DNA of 64,000 nt. Source: Bipolaris cookei (lineage: Eukaryota; Ascomycota; Dothideomycetes; Pleosporales; Pleosporaceae). Where the stretch lies: the NCBI GenBank assembly GCA_002286855.1, contig NRSV01000034.1, positions 1-64,000 of the forward strand, read 5' to 3'. The notes under the pieces were generated by a model. It saw only the letters and a program-made list of their open reading frames with translations. It searched no databases and was not told the origin of the DNA. Shown here in pieces: positions 23,429 through 33,284 of the stretch (the first letter of the stretch is position 1; each line of letters opens with the position of its first letter). A program made the translations under genes and the position numbers.

Positions 23429-24572
23429 ATGTTAACTAAAGCAGCATTTGACTTTAGAAGTAATATGTACCAATGCTGACTATGCTAATCTCTGCTGATC
23501 TCCCAAAGGCGATGTCGTTACTACACCTTCATTGAGCATGCTTTGTGCTATCGCTCGAACCACCTTGAACGACGACGTTTATAGGGAAGACGACGCAACA
23601 ATTAGTTTCGAGCAAGAAGTGGCCGATCTGTGCAAACACGAAGCCGCTGCATTTGTTATCTCTGGTACAATGGCAAACCAGCTAGCTCTGCGAACACTGC
23701 TCTGGCAACCTCCACATGCTATCCTCGCTGATGCAAGTGCGCATATAGTTCACTGGGAAGCTGGCGGAATTTCTCACTTCTCTGGGGCGATGCTGCAAGC
23801 TGTGCGACCAAGTAATAATCTTTATTTGACTCAGGAAGATATCCAAAAGAGTGCCGTATTATCGGATGATGTACACAAATGTCCAACACGAATTGTGAGC
23901 ATTGAGAATACTTCGAATGGAACCATAGTGCCACTAGAAGAGTTGCGTAGAGTCAAGCATTGGGCTACAAGAGCCGGGATACAGGTTCATATTGATGGTG
24001 CAAGACTCTGGGAAGCCATCACAGCAGGGGGTGGTACACTTTCAGAATACGCCCAGTGTGCTGATTTGCTGACTGTCGACTTCAGCAAGGGTATTGGTGC
24101 ACCAATGGGGGCGATGGTTATCGGTTCAGCAGAGTCAATCAAGCATTTGCGTCGGATCCGTAAGAGTATTGGTGGTGGTATGCGTCAGTCTGGAGTTCTA
24201 GTAGCAGCTGCAAGACAAGCGCTTCTTGAAAATTTTGGGATGAGCCAGAATGATGTGAGAGGAGTCTTGAAGAGAAGCCATTCATTAGCAAGTATGATTG
24301 GTAAGCTGTGGACAGAGAAAGGAGGAAAACTAGTCAGACCTGTGGATACAAATATTGTATGGCTAAACCTGAGGGCTTCAGGCGTCACTGACAGTGAATG
24401 GATCCAAGCTAGCCATAGGCATGGAATCAAACTGATGGGTAACCGAGTCGTCACGCATTACCAGATAAGCGATCAGGCTCTTTCAGCACTGACATCTGTT
24501 ATTCTTGAAGTTCTCGCAAATCAGAAACAGGAGGGTGTTGGGAGAGAGGTTTGGCAAACTACAAAGCTGTGA
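23429..24572 (+). CDS. PLP enzyme, threonine aldolase / alanine racemase family
   Basis: 364-residue fold-type I PLP enzyme. It is encoded by a 31-nt first exon (23429-23459), a 49-bp intron with a TGCTAAT branch site, and exon 2 (23509-24572). The splice restores the N-terminal family motif DFRSDVVTTP. Visible motifs: LNDDVYREDDAT, the substrate/PLP region ISGTMANQLAL, HIDGARLWEA, and the PLP-lysine motif DFSKGIGAPMG. Length fits the family (350-380). Family members cleave L-threonine or L-allo-threonine to glycine and acetaldehyde. Some fungal relatives beside NRPS genes (ToxG of the HC-toxin locus, SimB of the cyclosporin locus) instead racemise alanine. Its head-to-head position with an NRPS lacking an epimerase makes precursor supply (D-Ala, Gly or a beta-hydroxy amino acid) plausible. 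That role is inference. The frame is intact although the NRPS is broken. Confidence 0.85.
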
Positions 24573-24854
24573 GACAATCCTAAGCTATGTAAGCCCTACT
24601 CAGTATTTCCGAACAATACCCCTATCGAGAAAGTTTATTTGTGATTCTTTAATCGTTTTTCTGACGCAATAAATGGTGCATTTTGTTGAGAGCATCCACC
24701 GTCATGATACACTTTATATGGTGTACTACATTCTTACACGTGCTATCCTGCCATTATTTCTTATGTTTGCACGCCTTTCAATAGTGACCAGATATTTAGA
24801 CGTGGCGCTTTTTCGTACTCTTGTGCAACAGTGCTTTATGTGACAGGGATAGTA

Positions 24855-25047
24855 CAGTCGTTAGCGATTGCGGCTTCACCCTTACACGCAACTGCGCAGC
24901 GGTTTGGAACAGCCCACCTTCCATAAATAGATTAGCGCAAGAAGTCAGCTATAGAACAAGCGATATGATTGGTCAATTCTCAATCTTATGATGACTGGGC
25001 TTTTGGCATACCACTTGCGGAGGTGAAGCCGCAATCGCTAATGACTG
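24855..25047. mobile_element. Tc1/mariner-type MITE with 26-bp TIRs
   Basis: 193 bp with terminal inverted repeats starting CAGTC(G/A)TTAGCGATTGC and running 26 bp with one mismatch, flanked by TA on both sides (24853-24854 and 25048-25049). TA duplication and CAGT-type ends fit the Tc1/mariner/pogo superfamily. The interior has no ORF of note, so it would need a transposase supplied in trans. Confidence 0.9.
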
Positions 25048-25159
25048 TATAGCAGCGGAGTTGGAACTCTAAGGCTGTAGTCAAGCTAATACGTATAATG
25101 GACTGGGCCTAACTTACCTTCGTTAGATCACCTTAAAAATGATGAAGTGTGACGATGAA

Positions 25160-25499
25160 GACGCGAAAGCGCTAGCTTGAACACGTCCGCTTTCGGGTCA
25201 TTGCGGCCCCACCACTAGATTTACCCTATTCTGCCGAGGCCCACCAACGCGACGTAAGATGCTAGCGCAGAGCATCGTTTGCGGATACGGTCGAGCAGCG
25301 TGCCACGGTCGACAAAGTCAGCATCGTGGCGGAACGGCACGAAGCATGAGGGCTGTGGTGGAGACTCGGGGCCTTTTTTCTGGAGGAGCGTGACTAACGC
25401 AGCGCAAGTTAGAGTAGAAGTAGGCACTTGCCATGCTCCGACTTGGAACCCTTGGTTTCCTGTGCCTGCGGACGTGATGATGGTGCTAGGGTAAGTCAT
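25160..25499 (-). pseudogene. NB-ARC (NLR-type) N-terminal fragment, pseudogene
   Basis: The minus-strand frame contains TIITSAGTGNQGFQVGAWQ, then FVPFRHDADFVDRGTLLDRI and RVALVGLGRIG, the linker and P-loop start typical of fungal NB-ARC/TPR proteins (family form GLGGVGKSQLA). The P-loop Lys codon is replaced by TAA (25221-25223) and another stop follows two codons later. Downstream the frame decays. Upstream (25500-25698) it runs straight into LTR-element leader sequence. This is a second NLR relic, distinct from the one at the left edge. Confidence 0.7.
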
Positions 25500-26077
25500 T
25501 GTGATGTATGTGGCAGCGGCCGGGTTTGCGCGCTGTTGCAGGTGAAGCGGAGCGACGTAATTACTCTCGCGCTCGAGGCTGAGTGTTATACGGGGTCTGG
25601 CTATATTTCCCCAGTCTCGGTCTGGGTTAGGGCGAGTCGGTAATCTGCGGTAAGCCGTGCGATTTGTCTGGCGATTCGTAGTGGAAAAATGTTATGGATG
25701 TAACCGAAGTAAAGGCAATCAATTCTATACTAGATAGAATAACAATGTAGCAATCTTGTTAAGTAAAGTAACTAGTAAGAAAGTACAATTTGAGTTGATC
25801 ACAACGAGAGTAATAATGAAATCCATCCATCCTTGTATCCTCATTGCTTCCAGTCCTGACACCTGGGTCCTCTGTCCAATCCTGTGGCATCTGTAGACGT
25901 CCCTGATGTCCCTGATGTCCTGACATCTTGAGATGCACTGGCATCTGCCTTCTTGGTGAAATGTCAATCGCGTGACCTAGCGCGCTCCGCGCTGATCATT
26001 ACCTTTTGATGGGTACTTGGTTGGCTCCCAACCTCGTCCTCTCGTCAAGGAGAGAATCCTTCATGTTGCTTGTAACA
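25500..26077 (-). mobile_element. LTR copy B (25699-26077) plus leader remnant
   Basis: The minus-strand block from TGTTACA (26077) to GGTTACA (25699) is 379 bp and homologous to LTR copy A at 5285-5677 in the opposite orientation. Leader homology continues to about 25560 (CGAATCGCCAGACAA, then CCAGACCCCGTATAACA). The rest of the element is gone. It separates the NB-ARC fragment from the HeLo relic. Confidence 0.75.
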
Positions 26078-26259
26078 CTGGGCCGCCGAGGCTGAGGCTG
26101 ATTCTTCACCTAAGTTGCTGGCGTATTATCGTATCAACGCACTGTGGCCGCTGCCTGCGCACTTCAAGTCAGAAGCACACACTTCTTACATCTCTCTCTT
26201 GTATCTCTGTTTTCGTTCCGTTTTTACTACCCTCGTTGTATCCACTCCAGCGGACCGAC

Positions 26260-26905
26260 ATGGCAGAGACAGCCGGTCTTGTCGTCGGCGTCATTGCCCT
26301 CGCTTGCCCATTCAACAACACAGTCGAGTGCTTCGAATTCGTCCAGCTCAGCCGTACATTTGGAAAAGGTTTTCAAACGAGTCAGCTCAAACTAGGTAAT
26401 ACGAGACTTCGCTAAATTCGAATGATGATGCTCAAGGTACGGTATCGCTTCGGCGGTGTTTTGAGTCGGAGGCAAGCGTCAACCATGCTGAAGCCTTCCT
26501 GGGCCATATCGTAGAATTATTCGCGGACGCTGGAGGCGTATCAAACAAATACAGGAGCCGAGCGGAGCCTCAGAACGGCAGCCTTGCAGTATATGATCCG
26601 CAAACCGGCCTGGATCCGGTAACGGCAAAGTTCCATGAGGAAATGCGCCAGCTAGCCACTGAACGCCAGGACCGGTCTAGCGTACGACAAAAGGCCAAGT
26701 GGGCATTGTATAAAGAAAAGCAGTTCAGACGACTGATTGAAGACATCACTAAGCTGGTTGACACTTGGAAAACATGTTCTCCGCCAACAAACAGACCCAA
26801 TGTGGCCTTTGCAACATCGAAGTACCTGCCGTTGGAGAGAGTGAAGGCGTCTCCATATTGAGAGAAATCGCTACTGCCCAGCGCCTCCATGAAACCCAAG
26901 AATAG
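26260..26905 (+). pseudogene. HeLo-domain (HET-S/prion-inhibition type) pseudogene
   Basis: Starts MAETAGLVVGVIALACPFNN and continues CFEFVQLSRTFGKGFQTSQLKL, a clear HeLo N-terminus as in HET-S and fungal NLR effector domains. A TAA at 26413-26415 stops this frame. After a partly lost stretch, homology resumes from about 26455 (HAEAFLGHIVELFADAGGVS, LYKEKQFRRLIEDITKLVD). A one-base frameshift near 26760 then moves to another frame with IEVPAVGESEGVSILREIA, which ends at TAG (26903-26905). HeLo domains form membrane-active helical bundles that execute incompatibility cell death. This copy cannot encode a full domain. A C-terminal prion-like motif is not seen. Confidence 0.8.
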
Positions 26906-27104
26906 CACTGCGTCTACAGCTTGCCTATGGACTGGTGCTTACTTATTATGATGGCATGCTCACTATCCCTTCCGCCATCGCCTCTCCTACTCCTTCTCTC
27001 AAACTTCCTTCAGTCTCTCGCCTCCTACGAAAATACCGGCCTCCACGAAGCAAAGCATTCAAAGAGAGCTAGCTACCTCTACTGCTGTCAGGAATGCCGC
27101 TCTG

Positions 27105-27422
27105 GTGCGAAATCGCTACTCACCGCGTCGACCCAACCCCTCTCTAGCTGCCATCTCGTGCGGGGAAGGGCATTCAGACACCAACTCGTTCTCCAACATG
27201 TACTCGGACCCTGATACTGAGGCGGATACGGATATCGAGCTAAGTACGCGCGAAGATGCTGGTCTGATCTTGGAACAGGAGCCAGACGCGGATCTGGACT
27301 CTGAAGCTGAAGAGACGCTGAAAGACATTACTCAATTGAGGGCGGAGGAGCCGGCAATGCCAATCCATACCCCTCATACTGTGAAATTATGGAAGAGGGA
27401 AGGCGACTCCTGTGAAAGCTAA
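27105..27422 (+). pseudogene. Acidic ORF remnant downstream of the HeLo relic
   Basis: An open frame rich in Asp/Glu (SDPDTEADTDIELS, LEQEPDADLDSEAEETL) ends at about 27422 after VKLWKREGDS. No ATG start is apparent and the frame extends upstream without a clear limit. It may be the tail of the HeLo-domain gene or part of the LINE ORF1 that precedes the endonuclease relic. I do not recognise it. Confidence 0.3.
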
Positions 27423-27539
27423 GGCCTGTCTCGTCTGCATACACCCTATCTTTGCAGAGTCTTGACTAACGCACATTAGGTACTGTTTCAAGATTATGAA
27501 AAATACCAAGAGGTCCCCAGAAGAACGACTAAGCGCACA

Positions 27540-27714
27540 CATTGGCAAATCTTTTTTGAAAAACAGGTTAAGCAGAAGTTAGCGTGCCAATGTCATTTTC
27601 AGCCAATCAAACAGACGTTGTCAATAACAAGATTTCTTCTGATTGGTAGAACTAAAGTTTGGTACGCTAACTTCTGCTTAACATGTTTTCCAAAAAAAGA
27701 TTCGCCCATGTATG
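27540..27714. mobile_element. Hairpin-like inverted-repeat element
   Basis: A 24-bp arm at 27567-27590 (GTTAAGCAGAAGTTAGCGTG core) pairs with 27659-27682, with one mismatch. Weaker pairing extends outward over about 25 more bases each side (TTGGCAAATCTTTTTT against AAAAAAAGATTCGCCCA), and CCAATCA/TGATTGG pairs inside. The whole stretch could fold back on itself. A TTAA occurs at both ends of the core and may be a target-site duplication. No ORF. Confidence 0.6.
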
Positions 27715-28054
27715 GTCAACGCTACAACTAGCAGCTGAGCTAAAAGTTGATATCATTGCAATTCAAGAGCCATGGATTGCACCTTCTATCAGCAACAACT
27801 ATGAAGCCCCAAGGTCAACAGTCCACCAAAGCTTCTACCAAATATTTTCAAAAGCAGACCCGAACCTTCGCCCAAGAGCTCTATTTTATATATTGTGGCA
27901 CGATACAAGATCGAGCTCAAAAGATCAAGGGGCGACCCGCAATCGAGCTGGTAGAATAGAGCTGAAATCCAATCTCTGTATTGTCTTGAGTGAAGAGGGT
28001 ACCTATATACTCCGAAAAGAATTCCTAATATATATCCGCAGTCTGATCACGTGA
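27683..28054 (+). pseudogene. LINE endonuclease (APE-type) fragment
   Basis: The frame contains WSTLQLAAELKVDIIAIQEPW, the conserved N-terminal motif of the apurinic-type endonuclease of fungal LINEs (the Glu of QEPW is the metal ligand), followed by RPRALFYI. Only about 120 residues remain and the domain stops before its catalytic centre is complete. The start overlaps the outer arm of the hairpin element. Confidence 0.6.
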
Positions 28055-28822
28055 TGCTACACCATAATATATAAGAGCGACGCAGACAGATGGACTTAGA
28101 AAGGGAAGGCCGGACTGAGGACCTGGCGCTATCTGCTGTTCTATAGTTATAGCCAACAGGTACCAATCTCAGTTGTTAAGTGTACATATGTAAAAGGATA
28201 TTCGTGAAACGCGCAGAGGCTTGTGGGTAATGTGTCGTGGATTTGATCAAGGTGCCGCTGCACAGAATCCAGCTTTGGTCGAGATACTTTCCTGTTAGCA
28301 ACAAGAAAACCGGAGTTGATGCTGTGTCCGTAACACCTGCCGCTTACTGGTAGTCGTTTCCACGGGGCATCTTTGTCAATGCAGACTAGTGTGCAAACTT
28401 CCACAACGTGTACGTCAATTGTTGGTGTTGCTGACCATATCTTGCTCTTCGTTATCCGAACAAGACCTTTGTACAAAACTTTGCAACAGGCCATTTCAAA
28501 AATCTCTGGTTGTTTTCCAGAGCAGTAGCGTATGGAACTGCCGCAACAAACTTACAAATAATCTGGTACTAGTATCACGTGCAGTGGGCAAAGACAAGTG
28601 GGGTGTTCTGGCCAGCTGGTGGGTGTTCCTGCAGGGCTTGGCATACGACATGCGGGCCGTGGTTCGATCGGCGGAATCTACAACCAATTTAGGCGGTGGG
28701 ATTCTGGCATGTCATGTTGAGGTCGTTCCCATCACCTCTGTCGTGGGTGGTTCCTACGCACACATTGCCCATGCTCATTGCAAGCCTTCACACCACACGT
28801 CCTCTTGCCATTATCTCCGCGC
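28055..28822. other. Intergenic, upstream of the phospholipase gene
   Basis: This is the boundary between the repeat-rich island and the conserved gene block. I find no repeat ends and no supported coding frame. The last few hundred bases should contain the phospholipase promoter and 5' leader. Confidence 0.4.
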
Positions 28823-31345
28823 ATGGCCGGCTATAGAAACACGCGCAATTTAGGCCAACTTTGGCTGTGTGGGACGCGTCGTGGGTGCGTCCACTCGGAA
28901 ATCTATTCCCCCACCATCGCAAGCTAACTATCCAGCCTGCACACAAAACACCATCCCCTGTCTCCCAGATCCAGAGCAGCCACACTTAGTCTTCGCTACG
29001 GCCCTCCTTGTCTGCTTGCCACAGCTGCCACCGGCTACCTGATATCACCATACTCTCCATACCCGCTGTTACGTCCCATTCACCTCGATGCGCCCTCTCT
29101 CAAGCGATACATCTTTGGCGGTGGTGGTGATGCTAAGACCGAAACTACGTCTGCTGGGGATGCCGAAAGGCAAATAAACAAAGAAGGTGAGGGCAAGTCA
29201 GGGGAGCAGGACGCACCACCCCAGACTCGCGTTGTGAAGGGCTACGGCAGCGAGGACGAGGGCCACAACCGAACTGGAGAGAGCCAGTCTGCCTGGCAGA
29301 CCATTACGGACAAATTCCCGAAGTCGCCCTCCCCCTCCAAGATTGGCGACACCATCATTGACTATATTGTGCCCAATTGGGTCAAGGTCATGCCCGGCTT
29401 CATCCGCAAACTGCAGAATGAGCTCTCCATGGCCCCGGGCTCCTTGGCCGAAGAGATATGGCGCGAGGCCAATGATCCCGAGATCAACCCAGAGATTGTC
29501 TGGGATGCTTCTGTTAGAGTTTCCAACGAGCTGTGCCAGGAAGAAAAGTCTTTCTTGGAGAAGCGTGCACACTTCACCAAGGCTGCGCTTGCGCGCTACC
29601 TTGATATCCCGGAAGCTACAATCCATCCCGACGATGTCCCCGTCATTGCAATGTGTGGTTCTGGAGGAGGACTGCGCGCTCTTGTTGCTGGCACATCTTC
29701 ATACTTGTCCACCAAGGAAGCAGGTCTCTTCGACTGTGTCACTTACACAGCGGGAGTCAGTGGCAGCTGCTGGCTGCAGACACTCTACTACTCAGAGCTC
29801 AGCCAACGCAGTCATGCTCGCATGATTCGCCATCTTAAAAATAGGCTCGGCGTACATATTGCTTTCCCCCCCGACGCGCTTGAACTGCTCGTCAGTGCCC
29901 CAACGAGCAAGTATCTGCTAAGCGGCCTCGTAGAAAAGGCAAAGGGCATCCCAGACGCTGACTTTGGTCTCGTAGACATTTATGGCGCCCTGCTTGCTGC
30001 GCGCTTGCTCGTACCCAAAGGCGAGCTGTCTGTCAGCGAGTACGACTTCAAGGTGTCAAATCAGCGACGATTCACCGACAATGGTTCACAACCACTCCCA
30101 ATCTACACTGCCGTGCGACACGAGATTCCTCTCGCCGAACAGTCAGACGACAAAAATGCTATCGAGGCAGAAAAGCAGGCGAGAAAGGAGGCCTGGTTCC
30201 AGTGGTTTGAGTTTACCCCATACGAGATGTGGTGCGAGGAGCTATCGGCTGGTATACCAACATGGGCAATGGGTCGCCGTTTCCAGAATGGCCGAACGGT
30301 CTGGCGAGACAACGGTCTAGCATTACCCGAAGTACGCATCCCGTTGCTTATGGGTATGTGGGGATCCGCTTTCTGCGCAACACTATCGCACTATTACCGC
30401 GAAATTCGTCCCCTCATGCGCAGCTTGACAGGTCTGGGCAGTAGCATAGATGCCATGATCGCGGAGCGGGATGATGATCTTGTCAAAGTCCATCCCATTG
30501 ATCCTGCTGCAATGCCCAATTATGCTCTTGGCATGCGCGAGTTTCTTCCTTCGACCTGTCCCGAAAGTATCTTTCAACAAAAGAATTTCCAATTCATGGA
30601 TGCTGGCATGTCCAACAACTTACCTATCTACCCTTTGCTACGCCCGGGACGTAACGTGGATATACTTGTCGCCTTTGACGCTTCCGCCGACGTGAGAACA
30701 GACAACTGGCTCAAAGTCGCTGATGGATATGCTCGGCAGCGCGGGATCAAAGGATGGCCAGTTGGTGCAGGCTGGCCGCCCGCTGGTGAATCCATGGAAG
30801 AAATTCAACAAGACCTTGACCGCGCCGAAGCCAAAACCGAACAAGAAGCCCAAGAAAAACTTGATCAGGCCAAAGAAAAGGATGGACCCAGCAAGAAGAT
30901 TGAGGACTTGGGCTACTGCAACATCTGGGTCGGAACCACTGAAGAACGCACTTCCAACTCCGCATCCCCAGAAAGCAAACAGGTCGAAGAAGACTGGGAG
31001 CTCATGCACCCAAACTCCGGCATCACCGTCATCTACTTTCCCTTTCTGTCCAATCCAAAAGTGCCTGGCGTAGATCCCAAGGTCAGCGATTTCATGTCGA
31101 CATGGAACTTTGTCTACACCCCCGAACAAATCGACAGCGTTGTTGATCTCGCGCGGGCAAACTACAACGAGGGTGCTGAGCGCACCAAGCGCACTGTGAG
31201 AGCCGTATATGAGCGCAAGAAGAGACAGAGGGAAGAGCGCGAGAAGGAGGAGAGGGAGAGGCGGTGGCGGTGGAAGTTGAGTCAGGGTAGGATTGCGGGG
31301 AGGAGGATTGGAAGGGATAGTGAACATGGAGATCAGTTCAGCTGA
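28823..31345 (+). CDS. Cytosolic phospholipase A2-like lipase (PLA2_B/cPLA2 catalytic domain)
   Basis: 823 residues from two exons: 28823-28884, a 51-bp intron with GCTAAC branch site, then 28936-31345. The catalytic domain shows the oxyanion segment MCGSGGGLRALVAG and the nucleophile motif GVSGSCWLQ (active Ser in GxSGS). The second acid of the Ser-Asp dyad lies probably in FQFMDAGMSNNLPIYPLL. The family releases fatty acids from phospholipids and lysophospholipids. The N-terminus is rich in R, S and aromatic residues, lacks acidic residues for about 45 residues, and has a hydrophobic stretch (CLLATAATGYLI), so it looks like a mitochondrial presequence or anchor rather than a secretory signal. 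This fits an organellar or intracellular lipase rather than a secreted phospholipase B. The C-terminus is strongly charged (KRQREEREKEERERR). Start and intron are my reading. The main frame is certain. Confidence 0.85.
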
Positions 31346-31699
31346 GGAAAAAAATCATGATTTTAGTGGGTAATGGGTGGGATGGATGAGGTGGAAGTTT
31401 TATACCCTGGGTACTTTTGGATCGAGAATGAATATATGTGCATACCTACGTTACATGGACTTGGGTAGGCAAGTGAGGTTGTTGGTTGAACATGCTTTCT
31501 CTATATTACCGTACGACCAGTCAGCATAGTCCCAGCCGAAATCCAATACATACAATACACTCAAAGCCCCTCGGCATCTCCAGACACTATTGCGCACAAC
31601 CTCACATTATCTTCCCCATCTCCACATCCAACACACAGCCTCATCATCACCACCACCCTCAGACCCAAAATCTCCCCCATCCATCCTTCTATCACCCCT
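31346..31699. other. Low-complexity 3' region between convergent genes
   Basis: C/T-rich, Pro/His-coding low-complexity DNA from about 31480 to 31830. It lies between the phospholipase stop and the stop of the minus-strand gene, so it should hold both 3' untranslated regions. Short frames here are compositional artefacts. Confidence 0.5.
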
Positions 31700-32538
31700 T
31701 CACCTCCCCACCCCCCGTCCCCCAACAACAACTTGCACATTTGGCCACATCACCTTCCTCCCCTCCTTCTCCCTCTTCTCATCAACATACTTTCTCACGC
31801 CCTCAATATACAACTTAACAAAATGTGACTTACCACTATAATGCACAAAATGCGCAAGTTCTGATCTGTGCTGCAGCGCGCGGTAGAGGGCGAAGTAATT
31901 CGTGGACCATATGGGCAGGGTGCGATTGTGTTTTTGGAGGGTGGTGGTGTAGGCGTCTAGGGTGTAGTAGTGGAGTTGTGGTTGGTATAAGTTCTGTTGA
32001 TCTTGTTGATTTCGATGTTGCTGCTGTCGGAGAAGTTTTGGTTCTTCGTCTTTTTGACGAATAGCGGCCAGTTCGGCGGAGAATTCTGCACGGAGATGCG
32101 AGAGTTCGGTTAAGGTGGTTTGGGCCTCGGTGATGCGGGTGGGACACTAATAGCACAAGGTAAGTTGGGGAGGGGGGTTGGTTTCTTAGACCGTTTTTTT
32201 TCGAGACTTGGGTGAGCAGGATGAGGGGGAGGATAGATGGAGGATAGGGAATGATGTACCTTGAACGATCCATCTTCGGCGGTATCATTTGCTGCGTGAC
32301 CTTTTTTACCGCATCGGTGACAGTCTCGCTGGGTTTGGCGGGGAGTGGCTTTCTTTTTGCGTAGGCGTTTGGATCCAGCATCCCTCACGCGTTCGGCTAG
32401 TTGTAATGCTTGGTTGAGGGAGAGAATATTGGGGGGGTCATGTCGATACCTAGGGGGAGTAGGATTCAGCCAGTTCACTACTGCCCTGTGTTTAGAGGCT
32501 CTTTCTCTGGCCATGTTGAGGCTCTGTCGTGGGTGCAT
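31700..32538 (-). CDS. Hypothetical protein with a CCHC-like zinc knuckle
   Basis: Two exons (32538-32260 and 32146-31700) joined across a 113-bp GT..AG intron give 241 residues. A basic segment (SKRLRKKKATPRQTQRD) leads into CHRCGKKGHAANDTAEDGSFKC, which resembles a zinc knuckle with a non-standard last ligand. The second exon is Gln-rich (LLRQQQHRNQQDQQN), likely coiled coil, then has aromatic-rich helices (LPIWSTNYFALYRALQHRS). I do not recognise the family. It could be an RNA- or DNA-binding factor. It is not retroviral gag, since no polymerase is nearby. A donor-like GGTAAGTCAC occurs about 130 nt before the stop, so the last 45 codons may be replaced by another exon. Confidence 0.55.
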
Positions 32539-33284
32539 GAGATAATTAATTTTGAGTAGAACACCGATGTTTATGGTGATACTGAGATCTGGAATCGATG
32601 GATATAATCAAGAGCTGTGTAAGTACGAGGAGTACGAAATGCTGACCATGGACGAAAAGCTGGCCGTAAATCAGAGTGACAAGATAGTGGTGAGTCGATA
32701 GCGTCCCTGGATGAGAGGTATTGGATATGGCCGGCTGCCTTATGGTCTGCAGACTTTGGGTCTGGTGGGACGTCGACCTCACCATCATCGTTGTGCCTAT
32801 CACATTCCATGTAATTCAATTCACTCCCAGACCCGCGACGATGATATTGTTAATAGTAACCCGATAACTAGACTATGGTTAGCCTTCAATGCTTTCCGGA
32901 ATACGGCAAATGTGTAGACTCTGGGAGTAAGGGACTGCTTTACAGTGTCTCCGCAAGAGACTCCATGGTACTACTATGCACTCAGCCCGCAGTTGACAGT
33001 TTAGATAACAAAAAATAAGAAATCATGTTTGAACATTTTCCTAAAGTAAAAAAGAATAACCAATTCCTACTCTAGGGTGCTCCACACGCTATTTTCAAGA
33101 CAAGAGTCTATCAGATGTCTGCTCATGTGACATGCGCTAATTGATTCCCATAAACCTTAACAAGCTTTGTCAAGTTATAACACCAACCGCCAAACGCCCT
33201 GTATCATGCTGGGTATAATGCTAAAAAAACGACACCTAAACAAAGAGAGGCCTCTGGACCCACTAGACGCCTGGGACGTGTTAG
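32539..33284. other. Intergenic, no gene seen
   Basis: No coding frame of more than about 85 codons and no recognised repeat. It contains the promoter of the zinc-knuckle gene (minus strand) and the 3' end of the phosphatase gene. Confidence 0.4.

Noticed and set aside
30638..31327. 229-codon minus-strand frame opposite the phospholipase gene
   Set aside because: Antisense shadow with biased Leu/Pro composition. The plus strand has the real catalytic frame.
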